Source: Tsuneonella aeria (GTDB lineage Bacteria > Pseudomonadota > Alphaproteobacteria > Sphingomonadales > Sphingomonadaceae). Taken from it: 64,000 bases of DNA. The notes below the pieces were generated by a model. That model did no database searches. It was not told the origin of the DNA and worked only from the letters and a program-made list of their open reading frames with translations. Made by a program: the position numbers and the translations under genes. Below, one piece after another: positions 9,003 to 16,736 of this stretch (position 1 is its first letter; the number at the start of each line of letters is the position of its first letter). The stretch lies in assembly GCF_009827495.1 (NCBI RefSeq), contig NZ_WTZA01000001.1, positions 2,058,001-2,122,000 on the forward strand. Direction: 5' to 3'.

Positions 9003-9022
9003 ATATGATATCAGATTCATAT
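9003..9022. promoter_or_regulatory. AT-rich inverted repeat upstream of the SPFH gene
   Basis: ATATGA (9003-9008) and TCATAT (9017-9022) form an inverted repeat and enclose most of a second palindrome, TGATATCA (9006-9013). The patch is strongly AT-rich in a GC-rich setting and lies 16-35 bases before the SPFH start. TTGCCA at 8978-8983 and TATAAA at 8998-9003 are promoter-like but poorly spaced. It is a good operator candidate for a GntR-like or the adjacent ribbon-helix-helix regulator; this is inference. Confidence 0.45.
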
Positions 9023-9037
9023 GGAGGGCACCTGATC

Positions 9038-9949
9038 ATGTCGATCGAACTGAAGGGGATGAACACCAGCCGGGAGCGCGGCGCGGCCACGTTCAACGGC
9101 TACGCGATGCTGGCCGTCACGCTGGTGCTGCTCGCGCTGGCGGTATGGCGCTTCGTGCTGTTCGTCCGGCTGGTCGATGCCAACCTCAATGCCGGGCCGG
9201 AGGCGGCACTGTCGTTCGGGCTGCTGTTCCTGGCCGGGATCGCGATGGCGGGATTCTACATGATCCAGCCGAACCAGGCTGCGGTGATCACGCTGTTCGG
9301 CGCCTACAGGGGTACCGACCGGTCCGAAGGCTTGCGCTGGGTATGGCCCTGGCTGATGCGCAAGAAGATTTCCGCCCGCGCGCACAACGTCCATTCCGAA
9401 CGGGTCAAGATCAACGATCTCAAGGGCAATCCGATCGATATCGCCTGCAACGTGGTCTGGCGCGTGGCCGATACCGCGCAGGCCGCCTTCGACGTGGAGG
9501 ATTTCAAGGAGTTCGTGAACATCCAGATCGAGGCGGGCCTGCGCACCGTGGGCGCACGCCACCCCTATGACGATCTGGAGGAAGAGGAGGTGACGCTGCG
9601 CGGCAGCCCCGATGTGGTGAACACGGAGCTCCAGGCCGAACTGAACGACCGGCTGAAGGTCGCCGGCATCGTGGTTGACGAAGCGGGCCTCACCCACCTT
9701 GCCTACGCAGCCGAGATCGCCGGCGCGATGCTGCGCCGCCAGCAGGCCGAAGCGGTGATCGCCGCGCGCGCCAAGCTGGTGATGGGCGCGGTCAGCATGG
9801 TGGAAATGGCGCTGACCAAGCTGTCGACCGACGGTATCGTGGAGCTTGATGACGAGCGGCGCGCGACCATGGTGTCGAACCTGATGGTCGTCCTGTGCGG
9901 CGAACGCGAGGCGCAGCCGGTGGTCAACGCCGGGACGCTGTACCAGTAA
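9038..9949 (+). CDS. SPFH/Band 7 domain membrane protein
   Basis: A 303-residue protein with two N-terminal membrane helices (around 20-42 and 55-75) followed by an SPFH/Band 7 domain. Recognisable segments include YMIQPNQAAVITLFGAYRGT, RWVWPWL, NDLKGNPIDIACNVVWRVADT and a C-terminal helical region with LRRQQAEAVIAARAKLV. SPFH proteins oligomerise as membrane scaffolds. ATG 9038 (MSIELKGMN) has GGAGGG upstream at rather long spacing. It is the first gene of a unit with a ribbon-helix-helix protein and a secreted hydrolase, behind an AT-rich palindrome that suggests regulated expression. Confidence 0.85.
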   Translation: MSIELKGMNTSRERGAATFNGYAMLAVTLVLLALAVWRFVLFVRLVDANLNAGPEAALSFGLLFLAGIAMAGFYMIQPNQAAVITLFGAYRGTDRSEGLRWVWPWLMRKKISARAHNVHSERVKINDLKGNPIDIACNVVWRVADTAQAAFDVEDFKEFVNIQIEAGLRTVGARHPYDDLEEEEVTLRGSPDVVNTELQAELNDRLKVAGIVVDEAGLTHLAYAAEIAGAMLRRQQAEAVIAARAKLVMGAVSMVEMALTKLSTDGIVELDDERRATMVSNLMVVLCGEREAQPVVNAGTLYQ

Positions 9950-9958
9950 GAGGCTGAC

Positions 9959-10165
9959 GTGGCGGCTCCGCCCAAGAAGGCCTTCGCCCTTCGTCTCGAC
10001 CCGGCGGTCCACGCCGCGGTCGAGCGGCTGGCGGCGGCCGAGCTGCGCAGCGCCAACGCCCAGATCGAAATGCTGCTGCGCGAGGCACTGAAGGCGCGCG
10101 GCGTGGACGTCGCCAAGGGGCAGCCGATCCGTCGCGGCCGTCCGCCAAGGGGGGAAGATACATGA
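9959..10165 (+). CDS. Arc-like ribbon-helix-helix protein
   Basis: A 68-residue basic protein starting at GTG 9959. KKAFALRLDPAVHAAVERLAAAELRS fits a ribbon-helix-helix (Arc/MetJ) fold: a beta strand (FALRLD) then two helices, with SANAQIEMLLREAL as the second helix. The tail RRGRPPRG is an AT-hook-like basic segment. Such proteins bind operators as dimers. It sits 9 bases after the SPFH gene and overlaps the hydrolase start by ATGA. A role as autorepressor of the unit at the palindrome near 9003-9022 is plausible inference. Confidence 0.75.
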   Translation: MAAPPKKAFALRLDPAVHAAVERLAAAELRSANAQIEMLLREALKARGVDVAKGQPIRRGRPPRGEDT

Positions 10166-11154
10166 ACACAGTGATCCGTGCCGCCTTGGCGGCAACGATG
10201 GTCTGCGCCGCGGTGCAGGGCTCCGCCGCGTCGCCCGCGCCAGCGACCGCCGGCCGCGATATCACGGCCCCGGGCCCGCACGGCGCGCTGGCGGGCACGT
10301 ACATGGCGCCGGCGGGGGAAGGGCCCGTGATCCTGATCATCCCCGGTTCGGGGCCGACCGATCGCGATGGCAACAATCCGCTGGGTGTCACGGCCGCACC
10401 ATACCGCCTGCTTGCCGAGGCGCTGGGGGCCGAGGGCATCGGATCGCTGCGGATCGACAAGCGCGGCATGTTCGGCAGCAAGGCCGCCGTACCCGATCCC
10501 AACGCCGTGACGATTGCGGACTACGTGGCCGATGTCGAGGCCTGGACAGAGGCCGCGCGCGCCGCATCCGGGCGTTCCTGTATCTGGCTTCTGGGGCACA
10601 GCGAGGGCGGACTGGTGGCGCTCGCGGCGGCGCAGAGGACCCCGACCTTGTGCGGCATCATCCTCGTCAGCGCCTCCGGGGAGGCGCTGGGGCAGGTGAT
10701 GCGCGCGCAGCTTCGGCGGAACCCGGCCAATGCGCCGATCCTCGCCGATGCTTTTGGCGCGATCGACCGCCTGGAGAAGGGCGAACGCGCCGACGTCTCG
10801 GCGATGCACCCCGCCCTCCAGCAATTATTCGCACCGGCCGTGCAGGCGTTCCTGATCGACCTGTTCCGCCACGACCCTGCAGAACTTGCGGCGGACGTGC
10901 GCATACCGATGCTGATCGTGGAGGGCGGGGAAGACCTGCAAGTCCCGGCCGGCAGCGCGGCGCCGCTGCGGAAGGCGAACGCCGGTGCACGGTATCGGCT
11001 GGTGCCCGGCATGAACCACGTCCTGAAACAGGTCCCGCCGGGCGACGCCGCTGCAAACATGGCGGCATACGCCGGGGCCGCGCAGCCGGTATCGCCGGGG
11101 CTGGTCGCTGCTATCGCGGAGTTTGTCCGCCGCCAGCCTTTAGCGGGCCGTTAA
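10162..11154 (+). CDS. secreted alpha/beta hydrolase
   Basis: A 330-residue exported hydrolase. The N terminus MNTVIRAALAATMVCAAVQGSAAS is a Sec signal peptide. The catalytic apparatus is visible: oxyanion-hole region IIPGSGPTDRDGNN, nucleophile elbow GHSEGG (Ser), acid region VEGGEDLQVP, and histidine in GMNHVLK. The GPTDRDGNNP motif is typical of periplasmic alpha/beta hydrolases annotated as dienelactone-hydrolase-like or serine aminopeptidase-like. The substrate is unknown. Its ATG overlaps the stop of the ribbon-helix-helix gene (ATGA), so expression is tied to the SPFH unit. Confidence 0.85.
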   Translation: MNTVIRAALAATMVCAAVQGSAASPAPATAGRDITAPGPHGALAGTYMAPAGEGPVILIIPGSGPTDRDGNNPLGVTAAPYRLLAEALGAEGIGSLRIDKRGMFGSKAAVPDPNAVTIADYVADVEAWTEAARAASGRSCIWLLGHSEGGLVALAAAQRTPTLCGIILVSASGEALGQVMRAQLRRNPANAPILADAFGAIDRLEKGERADVSAMHPALQQLFAPAVQAFLIDLFRHDPAELAADVRIPMLIVEGGEDLQVPAGSAAPLRKANAGARYRLVPGMNHVLKQVPPGDAAANMAAYAGAAQPVSPGLVAAIAEFVRRQPLAGR

Positions 11155-11174
11155 CCGCGAACGGCTAACGCGGC

Positions 11175-12173
11175 GTGATGGACTGCGAACGCCCACTATC
11201 CGACCGCCGGTTTCCGGCACGTCCGTCGCGAATCCTGCTCGGCGTGATCGCCGTGATGGCGGTCGCGGCAATCCCGGTGGCTGCGGTCATCGCACAACCC
11301 GCCGCGGCGCCGTTCACAGTGGCGGAGACCGGCCGGAGCTTCGCCTCGCTGCAAGAGGCCGTCAACGCGATCGGCGACGGCCAGGGCACGATCGCCATTG
11401 CGCCGGGAACGTGGCGCCAATGTGCCGTGCAGGAACGCGGCACGGTGACCTACGCGACCCGGCAGCCCGGCGCCGCAGTGTTCGACGGCACGGCGTGCGA
11501 AGGGAAGGCAGCGCTTGTCCTGCGCGGGCGCGGGGCGCGGATTTCGGGCCTGACATTCCGCAATATCAAGGTGCCTGATTTCAACGGCGCGGGCATCCGG
11601 CTGGAGGCCGGCGACCTCATGGTGGCGCAATCGTGGTTCCTCGACAGCGAGCAGGGCATCCTCACGGCGGACAATCCGGGCGGCGCGATCGTGATCGACC
11701 AGAGCACGTTCGCCGGTCTCGGCACTTGCCAGGGGGCGGCGGGCTGCGCCCATTCGATCTACACCGGCAACTACGGCAGCCTGCGGGTAACGCGCTCCCG
11801 CTTCGAACGGGGGCGCGGCGGCCACTATCTGAAGGCACGCAGCGGACAGGTGGAGATCGTGGCCAACAGCTTCGACGATTCGGCGGGCACCGCGACCAAC
11901 TACATGATCGACCTGCCTGCCGGCGCCGCGGGCCGCATCACCGACAACTGGTTCGTCCAGGGAAAGGACAAGGAGAATTACTCCGCCTTCATCGCGGTGG
12001 GAGCGGAAGATCACCTGCATTCCTCGGCCGGGCTGACTATCGCCGGCAACGACGCGCGTTTCGCGCCAGGCTTCGTGCGTACCAGCGTCTTCGTGGCGGA
12101 CTGGTCGGGCGATCGGCCCGTGGTGCGCGAGAATGCCCTCGGGGTCGGGATTACCGCCTTCCAGGAACGCTGA
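11175..12173 (+). CDS. exported right-handed beta-helix repeat protein
   Basis: A 332-residue protein with an N-terminal membrane anchor or signal (RILLGVIAVMAVAAIPVAAV) and an exported domain built of repeated short strands typical of a parallel beta-helix, for example LVLRGRGARISGLTFRNIK, GAIVIDQSTFAG, LRVTRSRFERG and VEIVANSFDDS. This architecture occurs in polysaccharide lyases and carbohydrate-binding surface proteins (NosD/pectate-lyase-like); no specific catalytic triad is identified. GTG 11175 and ATG 11178 are both possible starts. It follows the hydrolase by 20 bases and could be co-transcribed. Confidence 0.78.
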   Translation: MMDCERPLSDRRFPARPSRILLGVIAVMAVAAIPVAAVIAQPAAAPFTVAETGRSFASLQEAVNAIGDGQGTIAIAPGTWRQCAVQERGTVTYATRQPGAAVFDGTACEGKAALVLRGRGARISGLTFRNIKVPDFNGAGIRLEAGDLMVAQSWFLDSEQGILTADNPGGAIVIDQSTFAGLGTCQGAAGCAHSIYTGNYGSLRVTRSRFERGRGGHYLKARSGQVEIVANSFDDSAGTATNYMIDLPAGAAGRITDNWFVQGKDKENYSAFIAVGAEDHLHSSAGLTIAGNDARFAPGFVRTSVFVADWSGDRPVVRENALGVGITAFQER

Positions 12174-12227
12174 GCGGTCCGGAACCCGCGATCCCGTCCG
12201 CCGGTTGTAGGGTCAAGGAGCAGACCC

Positions 12228-12491
12228 ATGGCAGGCGGCTGGACGCGCGACGGCGCGGTGCAGGATCAGATCGACGACACGGTGGCCGACGCGGTCGCGG
12301 CGGCCCGTGCGCGCACGCCCCAGGGGCACAGCGCCGAATTCTGCGACGATTGCGGCGAGGCCATCCCGGAACGCCGTCGACAGGCTCTGCCGGGCGTCCG
12401 GACATGCATCGTCTGCCAGGCTGAACGCGACAGCGAGGTCCGCCATTCGCTGATCAACCGGCGGGGCAGCAAGGACAGCCAGTTGCGATGA
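12228..12491 (+). CDS. DksA/TraR-type C4 zinc-finger protein
   Basis: An 87-residue protein of the short DksA/TraR (YbiI-like) group. The zinc-binding motif is complete: C-x2-C-x17-C-x2-C in FCDDCG and TCIVCQ. It lacks the long coiled coil of full DksA, but the N-terminal GAVQDQIDDTVADAV is the acidic tip helix typical of TraR-like proteins that enter the RNA polymerase secondary channel. AAGGAG at 12215-12220 is well placed for ATG 12228. It precedes psd by 65 bases. The window also carries a Cys-poor full-length DksA at 47536-47991. Confidence 0.88.
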   Translation: MAGGWTRDGAVQDQIDDTVADAVAAARARTPQGHSAEFCDDCGEAIPERRRQALPGVRTCIVCQAERDSEVRHSLINRRGSKDSQLR

Positions 12492-12544
12492 CCGTGGCGC
12501 CGGCATAACCGCCGCTTTTTTCGCACAGGATCGGTGCACACGAA

Positions 12545-12559
12545 CGGAGGTTTCCCATC
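12545..12559 (+). promoter_or_regulatory. Shine-Dalgarno and apparent ATC start of psd
   Basis: CGGAGG (12545-12550), a 6-base spacer TTTCCC, then ATC (12557-12559). The frame closes upstream at TAA 12506 and offers no ATG, GTG or TTG before the ATG at 12698, which lies inside the conserved protein. Confidence 0.6.
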
Positions 12560-13396
12560 TCGTCGCTTTTCATTCGCGCGCAGCACCTTGCCCCCCAGCA
12601 CGGCCTGTCGAAGTTCGCCGGACGCATTGCGGACAGCACTCGGCCATGGATCAAGGACACGCTGATCGCGCGCTTCATCGATACCTACGATGTCGACATG
12701 GACGAGGCGGCAGAACCCGCCGCCGCTTATCCCAGCTTCAATGCATTTTTTACCCGAGCCCTCAAACCGGGCGCGCGTCCGCTGGCTGATTCGGCGCGAT
12801 ATGTGCTCAGCCCGGCAGACGGCGCGGTGAGCCAGGTGGGCCGGATCGCCGACGGCCGCATCCTGCAAGCCAAGGGCCGCGACTATTCGGTGGCCGAATT
12901 GCTTGCGGGCGATGCGGCCGACGCGCCGCGCTTCGATGGCGGCCGGTTCGTGACGATCTACCTCAGCCCCAGGGACTACCACCGCGTGCACATGCCGGTC
13001 GGCGGGCGACTGCGTGAGACACGGTACGTCCCCGGCGACCTGTTTTCGGTCAACGGCGTGACGGCGGAAGGCGTGGAGCGGCTGTTCGCCCGCAACGAGC
13101 GCCTCGCCTGCCTGTTCGAAACGCCGCTGGGTACGGTCGCCAGCGTCATGGTCGGGGCCATGATCGTGGCCGGTATCGAGACGGTGTGGAGCGGACGCGT
13201 GGCGCCGCACGGCAAGGCCGTCCAGTCCGCGCGCTTTGCCGACGGGCCCGTGTTCGCGCCGGGCGAAGAGATGGGCCGGTTCTACCTCGGTTCGACGGTG
13301 GTGCTGCTGTTCGAGCCCGACCGGATCGAGTGGCTGCCCGAGCTCCAGCCCGGCAGCGCGGTGCGCATGGGCCAGGCGATCGCCCGCCTGCTCTAG
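12557..13396 (+). CDS. psd: phosphatidylserine decarboxylase
   Basis: Converts phosphatidylserine to phosphatidylethanolamine at the inner membrane. The proenzyme is 279 residues if translation starts at ATC 12557. LGST near the C terminus is the self-cleavage site, with Ser246 becoming the pyruvoyl group; IYLSPRDYHRVHMP and YVPGDLFSVN are strong family signatures, and the acidic FNAFFTR region is present. The first ATG (12698, MDEAAEP) would delete about 47 residues whose sequence (DTLIARFIDTYDVDMDEA) matches the family N terminus, so the upstream start is preferred despite its non-canonical codon. The stop shares CTAG with the convergent GNAT gene. Confidence 0.9.
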   Translation: MSSLFIRAQHLAPQHGLSKFAGRIADSTRPWIKDTLIARFIDTYDVDMDEAAEPAAAYPSFNAFFTRALKPGARPLADSARYVLSPADGAVSQVGRIADGRILQAKGRDYSVAELLAGDAADAPRFDGGRFVTIYLSPRDYHRVHMPVGGRLRETRYVPGDLFSVNGVTAEGVERLFARNERLACLFETPLGTVASVMVGAMIVAGIETVWSGRVAPHGKAVQSARFADGPVFAPGEEMGRFYLGSTVVLLFEPDRIEWLPELQPGSAVRMGQAIARLL

Positions 13397-13887
13397 CCGA
13401 ACGCCGGCGCGTACCGGACGATACCGGCAGGCGCGGCGCCGGCGATAACCAGCCGCTGGAAGTACTGCGGCGGCGGGCCGGGATACATCAGTGCAGAATC
13501 GTGCGCGAAACCGAAACGGCTGTAGTATTCCGGGTCGCCGAGAAGCACGACGCCGCGGGCGCCCCGCTTGGTGAGCTCAGCCAGACCCTGCTCGATCAGC
13601 CGTGCGCCGATCCGGCAGCCTTGATGCGCCGGCAGAACGCTGACGGGGCCGAGGCCGTACCACTCGGTCGATCCGTCGGCGATCGTCACGCGCGAGAAAG
13701 CGACGTGGCCGACGATCTCGCACCCCTGTTCGCACACCAGCGACAGTGTCAGATCGCCCTCGGCGCGGAGGCGATCGATCAGGTCCGGCTCGCTTCCGTC
13801 GCTGTGCGGCACTCCCAGGAAGGCTTCCGCCGTCACCGCGCGGATCGCCGCTCCGTCGCCCGGACGCTCGGGCCGGATGACGGTCAA
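13393..13887 (-). CDS. GNAT family N-acetyltransferase (YhbS-like)
   Basis: A 164-residue acetyltransferase starting at TTG 13887. It has the GNAT fold with the acetyl-CoA binding loop VLPAHQGCRIGARLIEQGL and the later beta-bulge region GVVLLGDPEYYSRFGF, the hallmark of the YhbS-type subgroup. The substrate is unknown. The start overlaps the ribA stop as TTGA, so it is coupled to ribA. Its stop and that of psd use the same four bases (CTAG, 13393-13396) on opposite strands. Confidence 0.85.
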   Translation of the reverse strand: MTVIRPERPGDGAAIRAVTAEAFLGVPHSDGSEPDLIDRLRAEGDLTLSLVCEQGCEIVGHVAFSRVTIADGSTEWYGLGPVSVLPAHQGCRIGARLIEQGLAELTKRGARGVVLLGDPEYYSRFGFAHDSALMYPGPPPQYFQRLVIAGAAPAGIVRYAPAFG

Positions 13888-14948
13888 GGAAGCAGGTGCC
13901 CGGCGCGGTCGCGCTTGGTGGCAAGGTAGCGCGTGTTGTGGGGATTGTCGGGCAACCGATGCGGGACGCGCTCGGCCACGCGGACCCCCGCCGCCTCCAG
14001 TGCGGTGACTTTCGCAGGATTGTTGGTCATCAGTCGCACCGCGCGGGCGCCCAGCAAGTCCAGCATCCGCGCCGCTACCGGGAAATCGCGCGCTTCGTCA
14101 GGCAGGCCCAGGCGGCGGTTCGCGTCGATCGTGTCGTGCCCCTGATCCTGCAGGCGATAGGCGCGGAGTTTGTTGACCAGGCCGATGCCGCGTCCTTCCT
14201 GCCGCAGATAGAGCACCACGCCCCAGCCGCCCTTTCGTCCTTCGGCGGATGCGGCCTCAAGCGCGGCGTCGAGCTGCGGACCACAATCGCACTTGAGGCT
14301 GCCGAGCACGTCGCCCGTCAGGCATTCGGAATGCAGCCGCACGAGCGGCGCCCGGTCGGAAACCGGTTTGCCGAAAACCAGCGCGACGTGTTCGCGCATG
14401 TCGTCGGCGCTGCGAAATGCGAGGATCTCGGCATCCTCGCCCGCTGCCACGGGCAAATGCGCGCGTGTCGCGATGACGAGGCTCCCCTGATCGGCAAGCG
14501 CGGCGAGGTCCGCGGGCGCGAACGGCTGCGCTTCGCCCGCTTCGATGGGATCGACCATGAACGCAGGCAATATCCCGGCAATTCGCGCCAGTTCGAGCGC
14601 GGCAGCGGCCCCTTCGCGCCAATCGATCGGTTCGGCGCGGAACGGCCCCTTCAAGGGCGTCGCGAGGTCGAGCGCGGGATCGGCCATCGCCCGCGCTGCG
14701 GCAAGGTCGAACGGCTCTGCCCCCCGTACAAGAACCGGCGCGTGGGGAACGGCAGCTTCGCGCTGGTTGGCGAGCTTCAGCGTCTCGGCGCGGGCGGCCC
14801 CGATCAGCATCCGGTCGCTCGCGGCGCTTGCAGCGATCGCAGTTTCAGCCGGCAGGAGCACGGGCCCGCCGACGAGCGCGATCGGCCAGCCGTGCCGCAA
14901 TGCATCGACTGCCTGCGCGGCGCGGCGCGACGGGCTGGCACCGTTCAG
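13884..14948 (-). CDS. ribA: GTP cyclohydrolase II
   Basis: First step of riboflavin synthesis: GTP to diamino-hydroxy-phosphoribosylaminopyrimidine. About 354 residues from an apparent CTG start. The C-terminal catalytic domain has the zinc cysteines in SECLTG and LKCDCG, the motif LRQEGRGIGL, then GHDTIDANRRLG and LMTNNPAK. The N-terminal part (about 150 residues) is the divergent, probably non-catalytic domain found in alphaproteobacterial RibA. No ATG or GTG is in frame near the start: CTG 14948 overlaps the xthA stop as CTGA and has GGAG eight bases upstream; TTG 14900 is the alternative but would cut the conserved VDALRHGWP segment. Confidence 0.9.
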   Translation of the reverse strand: MNGASPSRRAAQAVDALRHGWPIALVGGPVLLPAETAIAASAASDRMLIGAARAETLKLANQREAAVPHAPVLVRGAEPFDLAAARAMADPALDLATPLKGPFRAEPIDWREGAAAALELARIAGILPAFMVDPIEAGEAQPFAPADLAALADQGSLVIATRAHLPVAAGEDAEILAFRSADDMREHVALVFGKPVSDRAPLVRLHSECLTGDVLGSLKCDCGPQLDAALEAASAEGRKGGWGVVLYLRQEGRGIGLVNKLRAYRLQDQGHDTIDANRRLGLPDEARDFPVAARMLDLLGARAVRLMTNNPAKVTALEAAGVRVAERVPHRLPDNPHNTRYLATKRDRAGHLLP

Positions 14949-15742
14949 AGATCGAACTCCGTCACCAGCGGGATATGATCGCTGGGCGCATCCCAGCGGC
15001 GCGTGTCCTCCACCAGTCGATGCGCGGTCGCCTGGGACGCGAGCTCGGGGCTGGCCCACATGTGGTCGAGGCGGCGCCCCTGGTCTTTCTGCCGCCAATA
15101 GCTGCGATAGGACCACCAGGAATAATTGCGGTCGGGCGCGGGAATGAACCGCCGGCCAAGGTCGACGAAGCCGTGCGCATCGCGCAGCCGGTCCAGCGAC
15201 TCCACCTCCACCGGCGTGTGACTGACGACCTTCAGCAGTGCCTTGTGGTCATAGACATCGCACTCCAGCGGGGCGACGTTGAAGTCACCCACGATCAGCG
15301 TCGGCCGGTCGAGCGCATCGGCCCAGCGCGCCATCCGCTCAAGGAAATCGAGCTTCTGGCCGAACTTCGGATTGATCGCGCGGTCCGGCGTGTCGCCGCC
15401 GGCGGGGATATAGACGTTTTCCACGATCAGGCCGTGCTGCGCGCCGGGACCGGTGAGTTCGACCCCGACATGGCGCGCCTCACCATTATCCTGCCAGTCG
15501 TGCCGGCCGAATTCGCGGAACGGCACGCGGCCGATCGTGGCGACGCCGTGATAGCCTTTCTGTCCATGCACCGCCTGGTGCACATAGCCGAGGTCGGCCA
15601 GGGCCTGCGCGGGAAACTGGTGTTCCTGGCACTTGATTTCCTGAAGGCACAGGATGTCGGGCGCATGATCGCCCAGCATGCGGACGACCTGGTCGATGCG
15701 CAGCCGAACCGAATTGATGTTCCAGGTGGCGATGGACAGCAT
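14945..15742 (-). CDS. xthA: exodeoxyribonuclease III
   Basis: A 265-residue class II AP endonuclease / 3'-5' exonuclease of base excision repair. Motifs in order: IATWNINSVR, CLQEIKCQ (metal-binding Glu), ENVYIPAGGD, IVGDFNVAP (Asp-x-Asn) and the C-terminal SDHIPLVTEF with the catalytic Asp-His. Length is normal. ATG 15742 (MLSIATWN) is the family start; the open frame upstream to 15820 has no similarity. It is first in a tightly overlapped operon xthA-ribA-GNAT. Confidence 0.95.
   Translation of the reverse strand: MLSIATWNINSVRLRIDQVVRMLGDHAPDILCLQEIKCQEHQFPAQALADLGYVHQAVHGQKGYHGVATIGRVPFREFGRHDWQDNGEARHVGVELTGPGAQHGLIVENVYIPAGGDTPDRAINPKFGQKLDFLERMARWADALDRPTLIVGDFNVAPLECDVYDHKALLKVVSHTPVEVESLDRLRDAHGFVDLGRRFIPAPDRNYSWWSYRSYWRQKDQGRRLDHMWASPELASQATAHRLVEDTRRWDAPSDHIPLVTEFDL
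14946..14960 (-). promoter_or_regulatory. Shine-Dalgarno and apparent CTG start of ribA
   Basis: Minus-strand GGAG (14960-14957), an 8-base spacer, then CTG (14948-14946), which overlaps the xthA TGA (14947-14945) as CTGA. This mimics the ATGA, GTGA and TTGA couplings seen elsewhere in the window. Confidence 0.5.
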
Positions 15743-15795
15743 GATTGCCGGATAGGCATGGCGGGGCGCGGCGGCAACCGGCCAGCGGCGCGCAA

Positions 15796-15834
15796 CGAAA
15801 AACCCTCGCGCCGGGGGCAATTGGCGCGAGGGTT
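15796..15834 (-). terminator. strong intrinsic terminator
   Basis: Perfect 12-bp arms AACCCTCGCGCC (15801-15812) and GGCGCGAGGGTT (15823-15834) around a 10-base loop. Read on the minus strand the hairpin ends in a run of T (TTTTTCGTT), so it terminates transcription coming from lolA, about 180 bases upstream of it. Confidence 0.82.
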
Positions 15835-16012
15835 CGTTTGAGCGTTCGTCACGCTTTGTGCAGGCGACTTCTGATGAGGAACGGGCAACAGGGGGGAAAC
15901 CCGCCTCAAGCCGTCCTGCGAGATACGGTTTACGCCTCGTTCGCTTTCACCCGCATGAACACCTGACGGCGACTGGTCGCAAAGGGCGAACGGCCCCCGG
16001 ACGAACCGTGTG
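15835..16012. other. intergenic stretch without a recognisable gene
   Basis: Lies between the lolA stop and the strong minus-strand terminator. No ORF with plausible composition and start is present on either strand. It is either a long lolA 3' UTR or the body of a small RNA ending at the terminator; no clear promoter was found. Confidence 0.5.
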
Positions 16013-16672
16013 TCAGCGACGGCCAGCCGTGCGGCGTGGATCCTTGAACGAAAAAGCGCTGTCGGCGACCGCGACCCCGTAACGCTGGTTGGTCAAGCGC
16101 ACCGTGGTCCGGCCATTCTGCGAATCGAGCGCCACCCAGTTGGTAAGCTGCCACCCGCCCGGCGCGGAGCCGTTGCGCGTGAAGATCAACGTGATCACGC
16201 CGTATTCGGGATGCTTGGGATCGCGAACTTCGACGCTGAGCACGTTGTCGCTGCCCGAAGGTATCAGCTTGCCATAGCGCTTGATGTCGCGATTGGGATC
16301 GAGCAGCGCGCCGAGCGGAGAATTGCCGATGGGCCAGCGCTGGACCTGCTTCACCTCGTAATCGACGAGGTAGAGCGACTTGCCGTTCGAAACGACGAGC
16401 ATATCGGCGCCCTTGCCGTACTCGAAGCGAATCTTGCCCGGCCGCTTCAGCGTGAGAACGCCCGACAGGGTCTGGCCCTTGCGGTCGGTCTGCGTGAAAT
16501 CGGCCTTCATGGTCGAAATGCCGCGCAAGGCGGCGACCGCCTGATCGAGCTGGCTGGCCTGCGCCACGGCAGGCGCGGCCGGCGCCAGCATAGCGGCGGG
16601 AATCGACAGGGACAGCGCGGCGGCGATAGCGGCGCGCGCGGGCGACTTGGGGAATTTCTTCAAGATCGTCAT
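16013..16672 (-). CDS. lolA: LolA-family outer-membrane lipoprotein carrier protein
   Basis: A 219-residue periplasmic protein. ATG 16672 starts a long Sec signal peptide (MTILKKFPKSPARAA through AAPAVAQA). The mature domain shows the LolA fold pattern: LRGISTMKADFTQTDRKG, LTLKRPGKIRFEYGKGADMLVVSNGK, then LLDPNRDI and LTLIFTRN-like strands. LolA shuttles lipoproteins from LolCDE to the outer membrane, consistent with the several lipoproteins in this window. GGAG lies close to the start. The upstream gene is rpmG, same strand, 64 bases away. Confidence 0.88.
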   Translation of the reverse strand: MTILKKFPKSPARAAIAAALSLSIPAAMLAPAAPAVAQASQLDQAVAALRGISTMKADFTQTDRKGQTLSGVLTLKRPGKIRFEYGKGADMLVVSNGKSLYLVDYEVKQVQRWPIGNSPLGALLDPNRDIKRYGKLIPSGSDNVLSVEVRDPKHPEYGVITLIFTRNGSAPGGWQLTNWVALDSQNGRTTVRLTNQRYGVAVADSAFSFKDPRRTAGRR

Positions 16673-16736
16673 GCTCCGTTCATTGGATGCGGAGCGTTGA
16701 ACTGCCCGTGAACCCTGCCGGTTCCGGGCGTTCAGC

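Noticed and set aside
11145..11170. TTAACC and CTAACG half-sites resembling a CtrA box
   Set aside because: Spacing and sequence do not fit TTAA-n7-TTAA, and the repeat could equally be incidental to the intergenic hairpin.
15820..15842. GGGTTCG-like sequence reminiscent of a tRNA T-arm
   Set aside because: It is one arm of the perfect terminator hairpin; no acceptor stem or anticodon arm can be built around it.
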